From assembly GCA_019635735.1 (NCBI GenBank), contig JAHBYX010000003.1, forward strand, positions 310,001 through 374,000: a DNA stretch of 64,000 bases, read 5' to 3'. Under the pieces are notes generated by a model. It did no database searches. It saw only the letters and a list, made by a program, of their open reading frames with translations, and was not told the origin of the DNA. This document shows, one piece after another, positions 1-8,843 of this stretch. How positions within the stretch are numbered: the first letter of the stretch is position 1; each line of letters opens with the position of its first letter. This DNA is from Mesorhizobium sp. GTDB lineage: Bacteria > Pseudomonadota > Alphaproteobacteria > Rhizobiales > Rhizobiaceae. The position numbers and the translations under genes are program-made.

Positions 1-914
1 CCCTTGCGGCTCACGTCTTCGAGGAACCCTTCAGCCAGGACGACGTCGAGAACGGCATTGCCGACGGCCATCGCCAGTGGGTTGCCGCCAAAGGTGGTGC
101 CGTGCGTGCCGGCGGTCATGCCGGCGGCCGCGTTTTCGGTCGAAAGGCACGCGCCCATCGGGAAACCGCCGCCGATGCCCTTGGCGATCGCCACGATGTC
201 GGGCTCGACATCCGTCCACTGGTAGGCGAACAGCTTGCCGGTGCGGCCGACGCCGGTCTGGACCTCGTCGAGGACCAGAAGCAGGCCATGCTCGTCGCAA
301 AGCTTGCGCAGCGCAGCGAGGCCGCCCTGCGGCAGTTCGCGGATACCGCCTTCACCCTGCAGGGGCTCTATCAGGATCGCCGCGGTTTCCGGCCCGATCG
401 CGGCTTTGACCGCATCCAGGTCGAAGAACGGCACCTGGTCGAAGCCTTCGACCTTTGGCCCGAAGCCTTCCATATACTTCTTCTGCCCGCCGGCGGCGAT
501 CGTCGCGAGCGTGCGCCCGTGGAACGCGCCTTCGAATGTGATGATGCGGAAACGCTCGGGGTGGCCGTTTACGAAGTGGTAGCGGCGCGCCGTCTTGATC
601 GCGCATTCCAGCGCTTCCGCTCCGGAATTGGTAAAGAAGACGCGGTCGGCGAAACTGTTCTGGACGAGGCGTTCCGCGAGCCGCTCCTGGCCCGGAATGT
701 TGTAGAGGTTAGAGACATGCCAGAGTTTGCCGGCCTGCTCGGTCAGTGCCGCGACGAGGTGCGGATGACAATGCCCGAGCGAATTGACCGCGATGCCGCC
801 GGCGAAATCGAGATAGCCGTCGCCGTTCGCGGTGTAGAGCCAGCAGCCCTCGCCTCGCTCGAAAGCGAGCGGCGCTCGGGAAAAAGTTCCGAAAAGGGCT
901 CCACTGTTCATCAT
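1..914 (-). CDS. argD: Acetylornithine aminotransferase (3' end outside window)
   Basis: This is a PLP-dependent class III aminotransferase of arginine biosynthesis that converts N-acetylglutamate semialdehyde to acetylornithine. Reading the minus strand gives an N-terminus with [17 protein letters not shown], then [17 protein letters not shown] (the PLP phosphate-binding region), [30 protein letters not shown] (Asp that contacts the pyridine nitrogen) and [16 protein letters not shown], which holds the Schiff-base lysine. The reading is continuous to the left edge, so the C-terminus is missing. The start is uncertain: in-frame ATG codons lie at 914, 911, 920 and 929, none with a clear Shine-Dalgarno. 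A strong minus-strand hairpin with a T-run lies 70 bp upstream. Succinylornithine or GABA transaminases are the alternatives, but the motifs and the rhizobial neighbourhood fit ArgD. Confidence 0.9.
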   Translation of the reverse strand, partial: MMNSGALFGTFSRAPLAFERGEGCWLYTANGDGYLDFAGGIAVNSLGHCHPHLVAALTEQAGKLWHVSNLYNIPGQERLAERLVQNSFADRVFFTNSGAEALECAIKTARRYHFVNGHPERFRIITFEGAFHGRTLATIAAGGQKKYMEGFGPKVEGFDQVPFFDLDAVKAAIGPETAAILIEPLQGEGGIRELPQGGLAALRKLCDEHGLLLVLDEVQTGVGRTGKLFAYQWTDVEPDIVAIAKGIGGGFPMGACLSTENAAAGMTAGTHGTTFGGNPLAMAVGNAVLDVVLAEGFLEDVSRK

Positions 915-983
915 CACCATCCGCGGCATTGTGGCCCGGCTTCCGGCCGAGACCTTGTTTTCGCCGAATTCACACCCCAAATC

Positions 984-1006
984 AAAAAAGCCGCCCGAGG
1001 GGCGGC
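984..1006 (-). terminator. Intrinsic terminator or attenuator in the argD leader
   Basis: On the minus strand a perfect 7-bp stem (GCCGCCC/GGGCGGC) with a 3-nt loop is followed directly by TTTTTT. It lies upstream of argD and downstream of no minus-strand gene, because gcrA on the other side is on the plus strand. It would therefore act on a transcript that starts in the gcrA-argD gap and runs into argD. Confidence 0.7.
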
Positions 1007-1133
1007 CTGCTGGCGGAATATTGGTTTTTTCGCCCGCATTGTCAATGGAGGGAACGGCAGGCGGGCGATTGCCCGACCGTTGGCGAAAGCCGGCTGACCT
1101 TCCTGCCCCAAGTTGGGGAAAACCGAAAAATCC

Positions 1134-1276
1134 GATTCGTGTTGCGCCCGGGACTCTTGTCACGGAGTCACCCGACCGGTAGTTTAACAACGACGAAATA
1201 CCAGATTTCGTGCGGCGGACCAAATAACCCGAGTAGATGTGGTGTCGCACCGGCTTGCCGGGACGATTTTGGATTC
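1134..1276. promoter_or_regulatory. Cluster of four GANTC (CcrM) sites upstream of gcrA
   Basis: GANTC sites occur at 1134-1138 (GATTC), 1152-1156 (GACTC), 1165-1169 (GAGTC) and 1272-1276 (GATTC). GANTC is the CcrM methylation target and GcrA acts at a subset of methylated promoters (established in Caulobacter). The rest of the 915-1309 gap holds the argD leader terminator and no convincing open reading frame. Methylation-sensitive control of gcrA is an inference. Confidence 0.55.
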
Positions 1277-1309
1277 CGGTATCGCACGTCGTCGCGAGGA
1301 CCGTGATAG

Positions 1310-1843
1310 ATGAACTGGAATGACGAACGCGTCGAACTCCTCAAGAAGCTTTGGAGCGAAGGTCTGAGCGCAAGCCAGATCGCCGCCAGCCTCGGAGGCG
1401 TCAGCCGTAACGCGGTGATCGGCAAGGTCCATCGCCTGAAGCTCTCCAGCCGCGGGCGGGCGACTGCCGCGCCGGCGCGCCAGAAGAAGGCGCCGAAGGC
1501 CGCGGCGGCCGCCACCGGCGCCTCCAAGTCGATGGGGCGCGTGTCGAGCCAGCCGCGGTCTATGCCGGCCTCGATCGGAGCTACGGCATTGCAGGTGCAG
1601 TTCGATGCCGAACCCGTCGCGCAGACCTACATCAGGCCGGTCCACGACAATGTCGTCGTGCCGATCTCGCGCCGGCTTCGCCTGGTCGAATTGACCGAGC
1701 GCACCTGCAAGTGGCCCAACGGCGATCCGCTCAGCGAGGATTTCAGCTTCTGCGGGACCGACGCGGCAGAGACCGGACCCTATTGCAAGTATCACGCGAA
1801 GCTTGCGTTTCAGCCGGCTGCCGAGCGGCGGCGCAATCGCTGA
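1310..1843 (+). CDS. gcrA: Cell cycle regulator GcrA
   Basis: GcrA is an alphaproteobacterial sigma70 cofactor that activates promoters carrying CcrM-methylated GANTC sites and so links replication to transcription. The 177-residue protein opens with the family's hallmark [15 protein letters not shown] and an HTH ([20 protein letters not shown], residues about 20-40). A basic Ala-rich linker follows, then a conserved C-terminal sigma-interacting region with CKWPNGDP and a Cys/His set (FCG...YCKYH). The ATG at 1310 follows a GCGAGGA ribosome-binding site. The gene is convergent with phoU, with a shared terminator between them. In Sinorhizobium the arg and pho genes flank this locus in the same way (from memory). 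Confidence 0.95.
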   Translation: MNWNDERVELLKKLWSEGLSASQIAASLGGVSRNAVIGKVHRLKLSSRGRATAAPARQKKAPKAAAAATGASKSMGRVSSQPRSMPASIGATALQVQFDAEPVAQTYIRPVHDNVVVPISRRLRLVELTERTCKWPNGDPLSEDFSFCGTDAAETGPYCKYHAKLAFQPAAERRRNR

Positions 1844-1873
1844 CGGCCGCGAGCGAACTCCTCATCAGTCACG

Positions 1874-1899
1874 AAGGGCGGCCATGTGCCGCCTTTCTT
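1874..1899. terminator. Bidirectional terminator between gcrA and phoU
   Basis: A 9-bp near-perfect stem (AAGGGCGGC / GCCGCCTTT, one mismatch) around a CATGT loop is followed by TCTT on the plus strand and preceded by A residues, so it can terminate both convergent transcripts. Confidence 0.6.
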
Positions 1900-1916
1900 G
1901 CATATGATCGGCCGGA

Positions 1917-2639
1917 TCAGTCGTCGACCATGTCCTCCAGCATCACCTTGTGGCTCTTGTCCTCCTTCGGGCGCTCCGGCGGCATCTGCAGGCCTGTGAC
2001 GATGTAATAGACCGTCTCGGCGATGTTGGTCGCGTGATCGCCGATCCGCTCGATGTTCTTGGCGCAGAACAGGAGGTGGGTGCAGGCCGTGATGTTGCGC
2101 GGGTCCTCCATCATGTAGGTCAGGAGTTCGCGGAACAGCGACGTGTACATGGCATCGATCTGGTCGTCGCGGTCGCGGACGAACTGGATCCGGTCGGTCG
2201 AGCGCGACGCATAGGTGTCGAGCACTTCCTTCAACTGCGTCAGCGCAAGTTCCGCCAGCGCCTCCAGCCCGCGAAACAGCCGCAGCGGCTGCTGCGTCTC
2301 GGTCACGGCCACCACGCGCTTGGCGATGTTCTTGCCCAGATCGCCGACGCGTTCGAGATCGCCCGAAATGCGGATCGCGCCGATGATCTCCCGCAGGTCG
2401 TCGGCCATCGGCTGCCGCTTGGCGATGACGATGATCGCCTTTTCGTCGACCTCGCGCTGCCCCTCGTCCAGAACCGCGTCGTCCTCGACCACCTTGCGCG
2501 CGAGACCCAGATCGGACGTCACGAGCGCCTGGACTGCCTGCTCGACCATCCTCTCCGCATGGCCGCCCATCGCGGCAATCCGGCTCGCCAGGTATTTCAG
2601 GTCGGCATCGTAGGATCGAACGATGTGCTGCGTCTGCAT
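1917..2639 (-). CDS. phoU: Phosphate signalling protein PhoU
   Basis: PhoU is a cytoplasmic metal-binding regulator that normally links the Pst transporter to the PhoR kinase and represses the Pho regulon under phosphate excess. The 240-residue length is typical. The two tandem three-helix PhoU repeats are visible, each with the acidic metal signature (RISGDLERVGDLGKNIAKR around residues 90-108; CAKNIERIGDHATNIAE around 190-207). The start at 2639 has a GGAGG site 9 nt upstream. Its 5' neighbour is phoR, only 80 bp away, with no pstSCAB between them. No phoB follows it before gcrA. Confidence 0.95.
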   Translation of the reverse strand: MQTQHIVRSYDADLKYLASRIAAMGGHAERMVEQAVQALVTSDLGLARKVVEDDAVLDEGQREVDEKAIIVIAKRQPMADDLREIIGAIRISGDLERVGDLGKNIAKRVVAVTETQQPLRLFRGLEALAELALTQLKEVLDTYASRSTDRIQFVRDRDDQIDAMYTSLFRELLTYMMEDPRNITACTHLLFCAKNIERIGDHATNIAETVYYIVTGLQMPPERPKEDKSHKVMLEDMVDD

Positions 2640-2719
2640 CTTGTCTTCAAACCTCCGCTCAGGGCTGAATGGACACGCTAGAGCAACGGGATGACGGAAA
2701 AAAGAACCAGGCCGGCGTT

Positions 2720-3973
2720 TCAGCTGTTCGGGGGCGGGAAGTGGACCGTGAAGGTCGCGCCTTCGCCGGATCGCGAGCTGACGGTGAGGCGCGCCTTGTG
2801 GCGGGTGAGAATGTGCTTGACGATCGCGAGGCCGAGGCCAGTCCCCTTCTGGCCGCGGCTGGTCTCGACGTCGACGCGGTAGAAGCGCTCGGTGAGGCGG
2901 GGGATATGCTCCTCGGGAATGCCCGGACCATGATCGCGGACCGAGACGTCGATGCCGTTCTGCTGGCCGGGGTGAATGACCGAGATTTCGACAAGTCCGC
3001 CGCTGCGGCCGTATTTGCAGGCGTTCTCGAGCAGGTTCTCGAACACCTGGATGAGTTCGTCGCGGCTTCCGCCGACGACGAGCGGATCGGCTCCCAGGTT
3101 CGCGTCGATACGCACACCGGAGTCTTCCGCGAGGGGATTGAGCGCGTCGATGACGCCCTCAATGAGCGGCTTCAGATCGACGCGCTCCGCGGGATTGAGA
3201 TAAGGCTTCATCTCGAGCCGCGACAGCGATAGCAGATCGTCGATCAGGCGGGCCATGCGTGCGGTCTGGGCCTGCATGATCTGGAGGAACTGTTCACGGG
3301 CCGCCGGATCGTTCTTCGCCGGCCCGCGCAGCGTCTCGATGAATCCCGCGACGGAGGCGAGCGGCGTGCGCAGTTCGTGGCTGGCATTGGCGATGAAATC
3401 GGCTCGCATGCGGTCGATGCGGCGGATCTCGCTCTGGTCCCTAAAGATCATCGCGAACAGGTCACCGCCATCCCCAACCGGGGACACGTTGACGCGAAAG
3501 AAGCGCTCGACCGGTACTTTCTCGGAATAGTCGATCGATATCGGCTGGCCATGGGTCAGCGCCTTCGCGATCAGCTCCTGCATTTCGGGTGCCCTGAACC
3601 GTAGCGGCAGCGACGTGCCGATCGAAAGGCCGGGAAAGGCGACCGCGCAGACGCTGTTGACGTGAATGACGGCAGCCTGGCGGTCGAAGATAACCAGCGG
3701 ATCGCTGACGGCGGCGGCGAGCGCCTCGGCGGTGATCGAGCCCATCGCCGGCCTGTTGGCCTCGGCCTCGCGTTCGGCGCGGCGTTCCCTCAGGCTGCGG
3801 CGCGGCGCGAAAGCTGCGACGGCGATGACCGCCAGCGAGGCTCCAACCGCGATCCGGTAGTCTGCCCCTGCTTCGATGGCGACGAGCGCAATTCCGGCTA
3901 CAGCGGCGGCCAGCACCCAGCGCGCCGACAAGAGGCGTTGTCTCACACCCTCACCAGCGCCGTGAATGTCCAT
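2720..3973 (-). CDS. phoR: Phosphate regulon sensor histidine kinase PhoR
   Basis: This is the membrane sensor kinase of the Pho two-component system. From the start at 3973 it is 417 residues: two N-terminal membrane segments (about 18-34 and 40-55), a PAS-like domain (about 80-185), the HisKA motif ASHELRTPL with the phosphoacceptor His near 199, an N box (FENLLENACKYG, about 311-322), a G1 box (DHGPGIP) and a G2 box (GTGLGLAI, about 377-384). An ATG at 4033 gives 20 more residues but has no ribosome-binding site, so 3973 is preferred. The gene is divergent from ppk2. The partner phoB and the pst genes are not nearby, so the assignment rests on domain order and on phoU next door. Confidence 0.88.
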   Translation of the reverse strand: MDIHGAGEGVRQRLLSARWVLAAAVAGIALVAIEAGADYRIAVGASLAVIAVAAFAPRRSLRERRAEREAEANRPAMGSITAEALAAAVSDPLVIFDRQAAVIHVNSVCAVAFPGLSIGTSLPLRFRAPEMQELIAKALTHGQPISIDYSEKVPVERFFRVNVSPVGDGGDLFAMIFRDQSEIRRIDRMRADFIANASHELRTPLASVAGFIETLRGPAKNDPAAREQFLQIMQAQTARMARLIDDLLSLSRLEMKPYLNPAERVDLKPLIEGVIDALNPLAEDSGVRIDANLGADPLVVGGSRDELIQVFENLLENACKYGRSGGLVEISVIHPGQQNGIDVSVRDHGPGIPEEHIPRLTERFYRVDVETSRGQKGTGLGLAIVKHILTRHKARLTVSSRSGEGATFTVHFPPPNS

Positions 3974-4110
3974 CTGCGCCTCGGCAGTTCGGCCACCGCG
4001 ATGGCCACCAACCCCGTCGTCCGTGACCGTCATGTGCGAACGACAACGCGCTTTACGCGCCCTGCCCCTCCCCATAGCATGAGTTGCAGCAAGGAAAAGG
4101 TGCCCCCAGC

Positions 4111-5001
4111 ATGGCAAAGAGCGAAGACAAGCCGTCGGAGAAGATGAAGCTCACGATCGAGGGAAAGGAACGCGTCTTCGACATCGGCGACCCCAAGCTC
4201 CCGGACTGGATCGACAAGAACGACCTGAAGTCGGACGGTTATCCCTACGACGCGAAGCTGCCGGAGAAGGAATACGAGGCGACGGTCGAGGCGCTCCAGA
4301 TCGAGCTCGTCAAGCTGCAGCACTGGATGCTGGAGACCGGCGAAAGGGTGATGGTGATCTTCGAAGGGCGCGATGCCGCCGGCAAAGGGGGAACGATCTT
4401 CGTGGTCAGGCAATACATGAACCCCCGCTCGGCGCGCAACGTCGCGCTGACAAAGCCGACAGAGACCGAGCGCGGGCAGTGGTACTATCAGCGATATGTG
4501 ACACATTTTCCGACGAGCGGTGAATTCGTCACCTTCGACCGCTCGTGGTACAACCGCGGCGGGGTCGAGCCGGTCATGGGCTTCTGCACACCCCAGCAGC
4601 ACGAGAGGTTCCTCGACGAAACACCGCATTTCGAAGAGCGCATCTCCAAGGAGGGCATCCGCTTCTTCAAGTTCTGGCTGAACATAGGACGGGAGATGCA
4701 GCTGAAGCGCTTCCACGACCGGCGGCATTCGCCGCTGAAGAACTGGAAATACTCGCCGATCGACGTCGCCGGCATGAAGCTCTGGGACGAATATACGAAA
4801 GCGCGGGACACCATGCTGAAGCGCACGCACAGCCCGCATGCGCCGTGGACCATCGTCAAGTCCAACGACAAGCGGCGTGCACGGATCGCCGTGATGCGGC
4901 GGCTGTTGCTGTCGATCCCCTATGCGGGTCGCGACACGGCCCTCATCGGCACGGAGGACCCGAAGATCATCGGCGACGGGCCGGGCTTTCTCGGACTGTA
5001 G
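4111..5001 (+). CDS. ppk2: Polyphosphate kinase 2 (PPK2 family)
   Basis: PPK2 enzymes transfer phosphate between polyphosphate and nucleotides, mostly making NTP from NDP. The 296-residue protein has a Walker A motif GRDAAGKGG (residues 86-94), a Walker B-like [18 protein letters not shown] (142-159), [17 protein letters not shown] and the PPK2 lid region. It matches class I PPK2 (polyphosphate:NDP phosphotransferase) length and motifs. The ATG at 4111 follows AAGGAAAAGG; a TTG at 4084 is less likely. Its position divergent to phoR fits a phosphate-starvation role and matches the S. meliloti arrangement (from memory). Its last 82 bp overlap the 3' end of the convergent glycosyltransferase gene. 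Confidence 0.93.
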   Translation: MAKSEDKPSEKMKLTIEGKERVFDIGDPKLPDWIDKNDLKSDGYPYDAKLPEKEYEATVEALQIELVKLQHWMLETGERVMVIFEGRDAAGKGGTIFVVRQYMNPRSARNVALTKPTETERGQWYYQRYVTHFPTSGEFVTFDRSWYNRGGVEPVMGFCTPQQHERFLDETPHFEERISKEGIRFFKFWLNIGREMQLKRFHDRRHSPLKNWKYSPIDVAGMKLWDEYTKARDTMLKRTHSPHAPWTIVKSNDKRRARIAVMRRLLLSIPYAGRDTALIGTEDPKIIGDGPGFLGL

Positions 5002-6941
5002 GATCCCTTCGCGGCGGTGGGCCCCACGACCGCGCGCCGCCGAGCGTGCGGAGTCTTCTCCCAGTGATGGGGGCGGGCGTACAGGTGGACCGCGGCGCGC
5101 CACGCGGCGACCGACATCATCATCCAGTAGACGGGCGTGAACAGCATGACCTTCCAGAAGCCGCGCCGCGCGCCGGGCGGACTCGCACGCCAGCCGAGCA
5201 GCAGGAATGCCCCGTAGCCCAGAACGAGGTTGAAGGCGTCCACCGCGAACAGGAAGAACTGTGGCGCGCTCAACCCGCCCCCCGCGAACGCCTTCGCCGT
5301 CAGGCCAAGGCCCGTGGCCAGCAAGATGGGGTGAAACAGCGAAGACAGCAGCAGGCCGGCAAGCAGTATCTGGACGGCGATGAAGGAGCGAAATCCGAGT
5401 TCGTAGGCGAGTTCGACCGGATTGCGCATGTGAACAAGCCAGGTCTGCATCCATCCTTTCAGCCACCGGGTGCGCTGTCTCAGCCAGACCCCAGGCCGCT
5501 CGGGTGCGTCCTCTCCGGTGGGGGAGAATATCACGCCGGTCCGGTAGCCGTAGCGCGCCAGACGGACGCCGAGATCCGCGTCCTCGGTGACGTTGTAGGG
5601 ATCCCACGCGCCGACCTCTTCGAGCGCCGCCCGCCGAAAGTGGTTGGACGTGCCTCCAAGCGGAAGGAACAATCGCCTGCTCGCCAGATAGGGCAGAAAA
5701 CGGCGAAACAGGGCCGCGTATTCGAGCGCGAACATGCGCGGCAGGATGCCAGCGGCACCGTTGCCGATATCCAGAGGCGCCTGGAGACAGGCGAGGCTTT
5801 CGTCCTCTTCGTTGAAGCGCTTCCAGGCTTCGAAAAGCTGAAGCGGATGCGGACGATCCTCGGCGTCGTAGATAGCGATGAATTCGCCGCGCGTGAGCGG
5901 CAGCGCGTATGTCAGCGCGTTGGGCTTGGTCGCAGGCATTCCGCGCGGCACCTCGATGATCTCCGCCCAGGGCCGCAGCCCGAGTGCGCGCAAGGCATCG
6001 ATCGTGCGACGGTCGTCGTCCTCGCATATGAACTTCACCTCCAGCCGTGCTCTCGGCCAGGAGATTCGTCCAAGGGCCGACAGGAGGTCAGGCAGGATTT
6101 CCGCCTCATCGCGCAGCGCCACGAGGATGGAGTAGATGGGAAGCTTCGCAGGATCGACGCCGGCGGCCGTCACGCGGTGTCGCCGTATGCGCGCGAAGGC
6201 CGCGGCAAGTCGGATCGCCACGCATTGCAGGAAGAAGAAGGTCGCGCAGCAGTGCAGGGCGAGAAGGGTGTGCGAAGGCGAGAGGGCAAATGCCACCGGC
6301 AGTCCGACGGCTATTCCACCGAGCATAGCGCCTTGCCAGCCATTTGCCACCAGACGCGCGGAGAAACGCGGCTCGCGGGTGAAAAGCCCGTCTCGCGCCG
6401 CTTCCTTGAGACGAGGTTTGGCGATCTCGACGAGCGCGCGGCGAACCTCCGAAGGCGGCGATATGCTGATCCGTTCGGCGAGGGCCGGAGACTCGCGAAG
6501 GAGACGCCTCATCCGGGAACAATCGACAGGCTTCGGCGAGGCGACATAGGTGACGCGGCCTTCCGCGCCGATCGCCTGGAGCAGGCAGGACCGGCCCGAC
6601 TTCAATAGGGCGAGCGCGTCGTTGATGTCGATCCTGAGCTCGCGTGGCACCAAGCTTTGCCGGAACGACAAGCCGAGCTTGATCGCGATCTGGCGGTAGA
6701 GTTCCTGTTCGCTGACCGCGCCCGACGCGAGCAGTTCGTCGGGCAGGCTCGTTCCGCAACGCTCGGCCGTTCGCGCGAGTTCTACCGCTTGCCGATGTGG
6801 GATGGTGAGGCGCCGCAGAACGGCAGCCCATTCGTCCAGCTCGGCCCGCGCCCTGCCGGAGGGTACATAAGCCGTTTGGGCAGCGGCCGCGACCGCTGCC
6901 GTCATACCTCCGTTCCCGTCCAGCGCTTCCGCGACGGACAT
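4920..6941 (-). CDS. Membrane family 2 glycosyltransferase with N-terminal soluble domain
   Basis: This is a processive-type inner-membrane glycosyltransferase of about 673 residues. An N-terminal cytoplasmic region (about 25-190) resembles the MshEN/type II secretion E N-terminal fold found on some rhizobial GT2 proteins. Two membrane helices (about 203-247) follow, then the GT2 catalytic core with EDDD (307-310), DAED (359-362), TEDAD (452-456) and the QxxRW motif QRTRW (489-493), then several C-terminal membrane helices. The substrate is unknown. The start at 6941 has a GGGGGGAGG run just upstream, but 6965 and 6905 are possible. The C-terminal tail (about 28 codons) is antisense to ppk2 and may be a read-through extension. 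Confidence 0.85.
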   Translation of the reverse strand: MSVAEALDGNGGMTAAVAAAAQTAYVPSGRARAELDEWAAVLRRLTIPHRQAVELARTAERCGTSLPDELLASGAVSEQELYRQIAIKLGLSFRQSLVPRELRIDINDALALLKSGRSCLLQAIGAEGRVTYVASPKPVDCSRMRRLLRESPALAERISISPPSEVRRALVEIAKPRLKEAARDGLFTREPRFSARLVANGWQGAMLGGIAVGLPVAFALSPSHTLLALHCCATFFFLQCVAIRLAAAFARIRRHRVTAAGVDPAKLPIYSILVALRDEAEILPDLLSALGRISWPRARLEVKFICEDDDRRTIDALRALGLRPWAEIIEVPRGMPATKPNALTYALPLTRGEFIAIYDAEDRPHPLQLFEAWKRFNEEDESLACLQAPLDIGNGAAGILPRMFALEYAALFRRFLPYLASRRLFLPLGGTSNHFRRAALEEVGAWDPYNVTEDADLGVRLARYGYRTGVIFSPTGEDAPERPGVWLRQRTRWLKGWMQTWLVHMRNPVELAYELGFRSFIAVQILLAGLLLSSLFHPILLATGLGLTAKAFAGGGLSAPQFFLFAVDAFNLVLGYGAFLLLGWRASPPGARRGFWKVMLFTPVYWMMMSVAAWRAAVHLYARPHHWEKTPHARRRAVVGPTAAKGSYSPRKPGPSPMIFGSSVPMRAVSRPA

Positions 6942-7198
6942 GCCTCCCCCCACAACATGACGCATGCACCCGCGCGGTCGGCGCGTGATGCCGCTTTTGC
7001 TCGAAACTGCGCATGCCATGCTGATCGGCCACCGCCCCAAGCGGCCGAATTCCCCAAAGAGTTGCATCGTGACAAAGATGCACTTGCTCGTCAATCTCCC
7101 CGACGAGTCCCCTGAAGCGAATGTTTGCGGTCTTCTCGCGTCATGCTATGTCGCCGCGACGCGCCGGCCGGGTCCGGCGGCAAGAGCCGGAGAGCTAC

Positions 7199-8032
7199 TT
7201 GAAACGTCTGCTGGCGGTCCTGGCCTTCCTAGTTGCTCTATGCGGCACCGTTGCAGCGGCGGAGCCGCAGATCCCGAATTTCTGGGACTTGAAGGAGCGC
7301 CTGCCGAAGCCCCAGCTGGAAGGCCTCCAGCGGCTCCGCTTCCTGACCACGGTCGATTTCCCGCCGTTCAACTACATCGATTCCGAAGGGCGGCTGGCCG
7401 GCTTCCATGTCGATCTCGCCCGTCGCATCTGCGCCGAACTCGAAATCACCGACAAATGCCAGATCCAGGCTTTGCCCTGGTCCGAGTTGGAGCCTGCGCT
7501 TGCGAAGGGGGACGGCGAAGCCCTCCTGGCGGGGCTGGCGATCACGCCGGCAAACCGGGAAACGCACGTATTCACGCGGCCGTATCTCCAGTTTGCCGCC
7601 CGTTTCATCATGCAGAAGCCAAATGCCGTGTCGGAGCCCCTTTACGTCGCGCTATCCGGCAAGCGCATCGGGGTAACCGCGGGCTCGGCGCACGAGAGGA
7701 TGCTGCGTGCCTATTTCGCCGACGTGAAGCCTGTCACCTACAGCAAGCCCGAATGGCTCTACGAGGATTTGCGCGCCGGCAAGATCGACGGCGCCTTTGG
7801 CGATGGGATGCGGTTCTCGTTCTGGCTCGTCGGCTCGGATTCCGCCGGATGCTGCCGGTTCGTCGGCGGACCTTATCTGGCGCCCGAATATCTCGGCCTC
7901 GGGCTTGCGATCGCAGTCAAGCCGGCGGACGCGGCCCTTGCCGACGCCTTCAACTTCGCGCTGCGCGAGTTGCAGGCAAAGGGCATATTTGCCGAGCTCT
8001 ATCTCCGCTACTTCCCTGTCAGCTTCTACTGA
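7199..8032 (+). CDS. Family 3 periplasmic solute-binding protein
   Basis: This is a predicted periplasmic amino-acid-type binding protein of ABC uptake systems. A TTG start at 7199 with GGAG 9-12 nt upstream gives an ideal signal peptide (MKRLLAVLAFLVALCG, cleavage after TVAAA). In-frame ATG codons at 7121 and 7148 would put a charged tail before it. Family features are TVDFPPFNYIDSEGRLAGFHVDLARRI, then a lobe-switching ITPANRETHVFTRPY, and GVTAGSAHERML with DGAFGDG. No permease or ATPase gene is adjacent, so it is an orphan. Its stop overlaps the convergent sterol desaturase gene by 14 bp. Confidence 0.85.
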   Translation: MKRLLAVLAFLVALCGTVAAAEPQIPNFWDLKERLPKPQLEGLQRLRFLTTVDFPPFNYIDSEGRLAGFHVDLARRICAELEITDKCQIQALPWSELEPALAKGDGEALLAGLAITPANRETHVFTRPYLQFAARFIMQKPNAVSEPLYVALSGKRIGVTAGSAHERMLRAYFADVKPVTYSKPEWLYEDLRAGKIDGAFGDGMRFSFWLVGSDSAGCCRFVGGPYLAPEYLGLGLAIAVKPADAALADAFNFALRELQAKGIFAELYLRYFPVSFY

Positions 8033-8840
8033 CGCTGCGCCGGAACGGCAGGCGGAGTGACCAGGCAAGGGACGCCGGCTCGCGGCCGCGCCATTCGGCA
8101 AGGCCGATATCGATTGCATCATGGCCCTTCGCAGGCTGGGCGTTGTAGGTGCCGAACAGCCTGTCCCAGAACGGAAAGTTGAAACCGTAGTTCGAATCCG
8201 TCTCGCGCCGGATCGTGGAGTGGTGCACCCGGTGCATGTCCGGCGTGACGACGAACCGCCTCAGCACGCGGTCGAGGCCAAGAGGCAGCCGCACGTTCGA
8301 GTGGTTGAACATGGCGGTTCCGTTGAGGACGATCTCGAAGACGAGGACCGCGACGACCGGCGGGCCGAGCATGACGACGACCGCCGCCTTCCAGACCATG
8401 GACAGCAGGATTTCAATCGGGTGGAAGCGCAGGCCCGTCGTGACGTCGAAGCCGGTGTCGGCATGGTGCATGCGGTGGATGCGCCATAGGAGCGGGATCT
8501 TGTGGCTCGCCACATGTTCGAGCCAGACCGCGAGATCGAGGAGGACGAACGCCAAGATGCCGGCGGCGACCGGATCGAGTCCGAGGGATCGAAACAAGCC
8601 CCAGCCGTTCGCCTCCGCCCAGACGGCCGCGCCGACCGCCGCTGCCGGAAAGACCAATCGCAAAAGGACGGAGGACAGGATCACCATCGACAGGTTGGTG
8701 AACCAGCGTTGCGTCTTCAGCGCACCGGTCATTTCGGCACGCTCAAGTCGCGGCGAGACGAGTTCGAAGATCGCCATCCCGCCGAAGATTGCGAGGAACG
8801 CCGCCAGGCGCACTGCACTTTCGGACGGCAGCGCTTCCAT
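8019..8840 (-). CDS. Sterol desaturase / fatty acid hydroxylase family membrane protein
   Basis: This is an integral-membrane di-iron oxygenase of the sterol desaturase superfamily, 273 residues. The three His clusters are present: HVASH (109-113), HRMHH (122-126) and HRVHH (203-207), with FNHSN at 179-182. Hydrophobic segments lie near 10-30, 50-75, 92-108 and 145-172. The substrate cannot be read from sequence; bacterial relatives hydroxylate fatty acids, carotenoids or lipid A. It starts 4 nt after the stop of the TerB-like gene, so the two are probably co-transcribed. Confidence 0.88.
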   Translation of the reverse strand: MEALPSESAVRLAAFLAIFGGMAIFELVSPRLERAEMTGALKTQRWFTNLSMVILSSVLLRLVFPAAAVGAAVWAEANGWGLFRSLGLDPVAAGILAFVLLDLAVWLEHVASHKIPLLWRIHRMHHADTGFDVTTGLRFHPIEILLSMVWKAAVVVMLGPPVVAVLVFEIVLNGTAMFNHSNVRLPLGLDRVLRRFVVTPDMHRVHHSTIRRETDSNYGFNFPFWDRLFGTYNAQPAKGHDAIDIGLAEWRGREPASLAWSLRLPFRRSVSRS

Positions 8841-8843
8841 CGG

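Noticed and set aside
102..1097. Long open frame on the plus strand over argD
   Set aside because: It is antisense to argD, whose motifs are clear on the minus strand, and has no recognisable protein features.
914..1111. Small minus-strand frame upstream of argD
   Set aside because: It contains the terminator hairpin, has no ribosome-binding site and no recognisable features.
1843..1917. Searched for a phoB remnant between gcrA and phoU
   Set aside because: The gap is only 73 bp and holds just a terminator.
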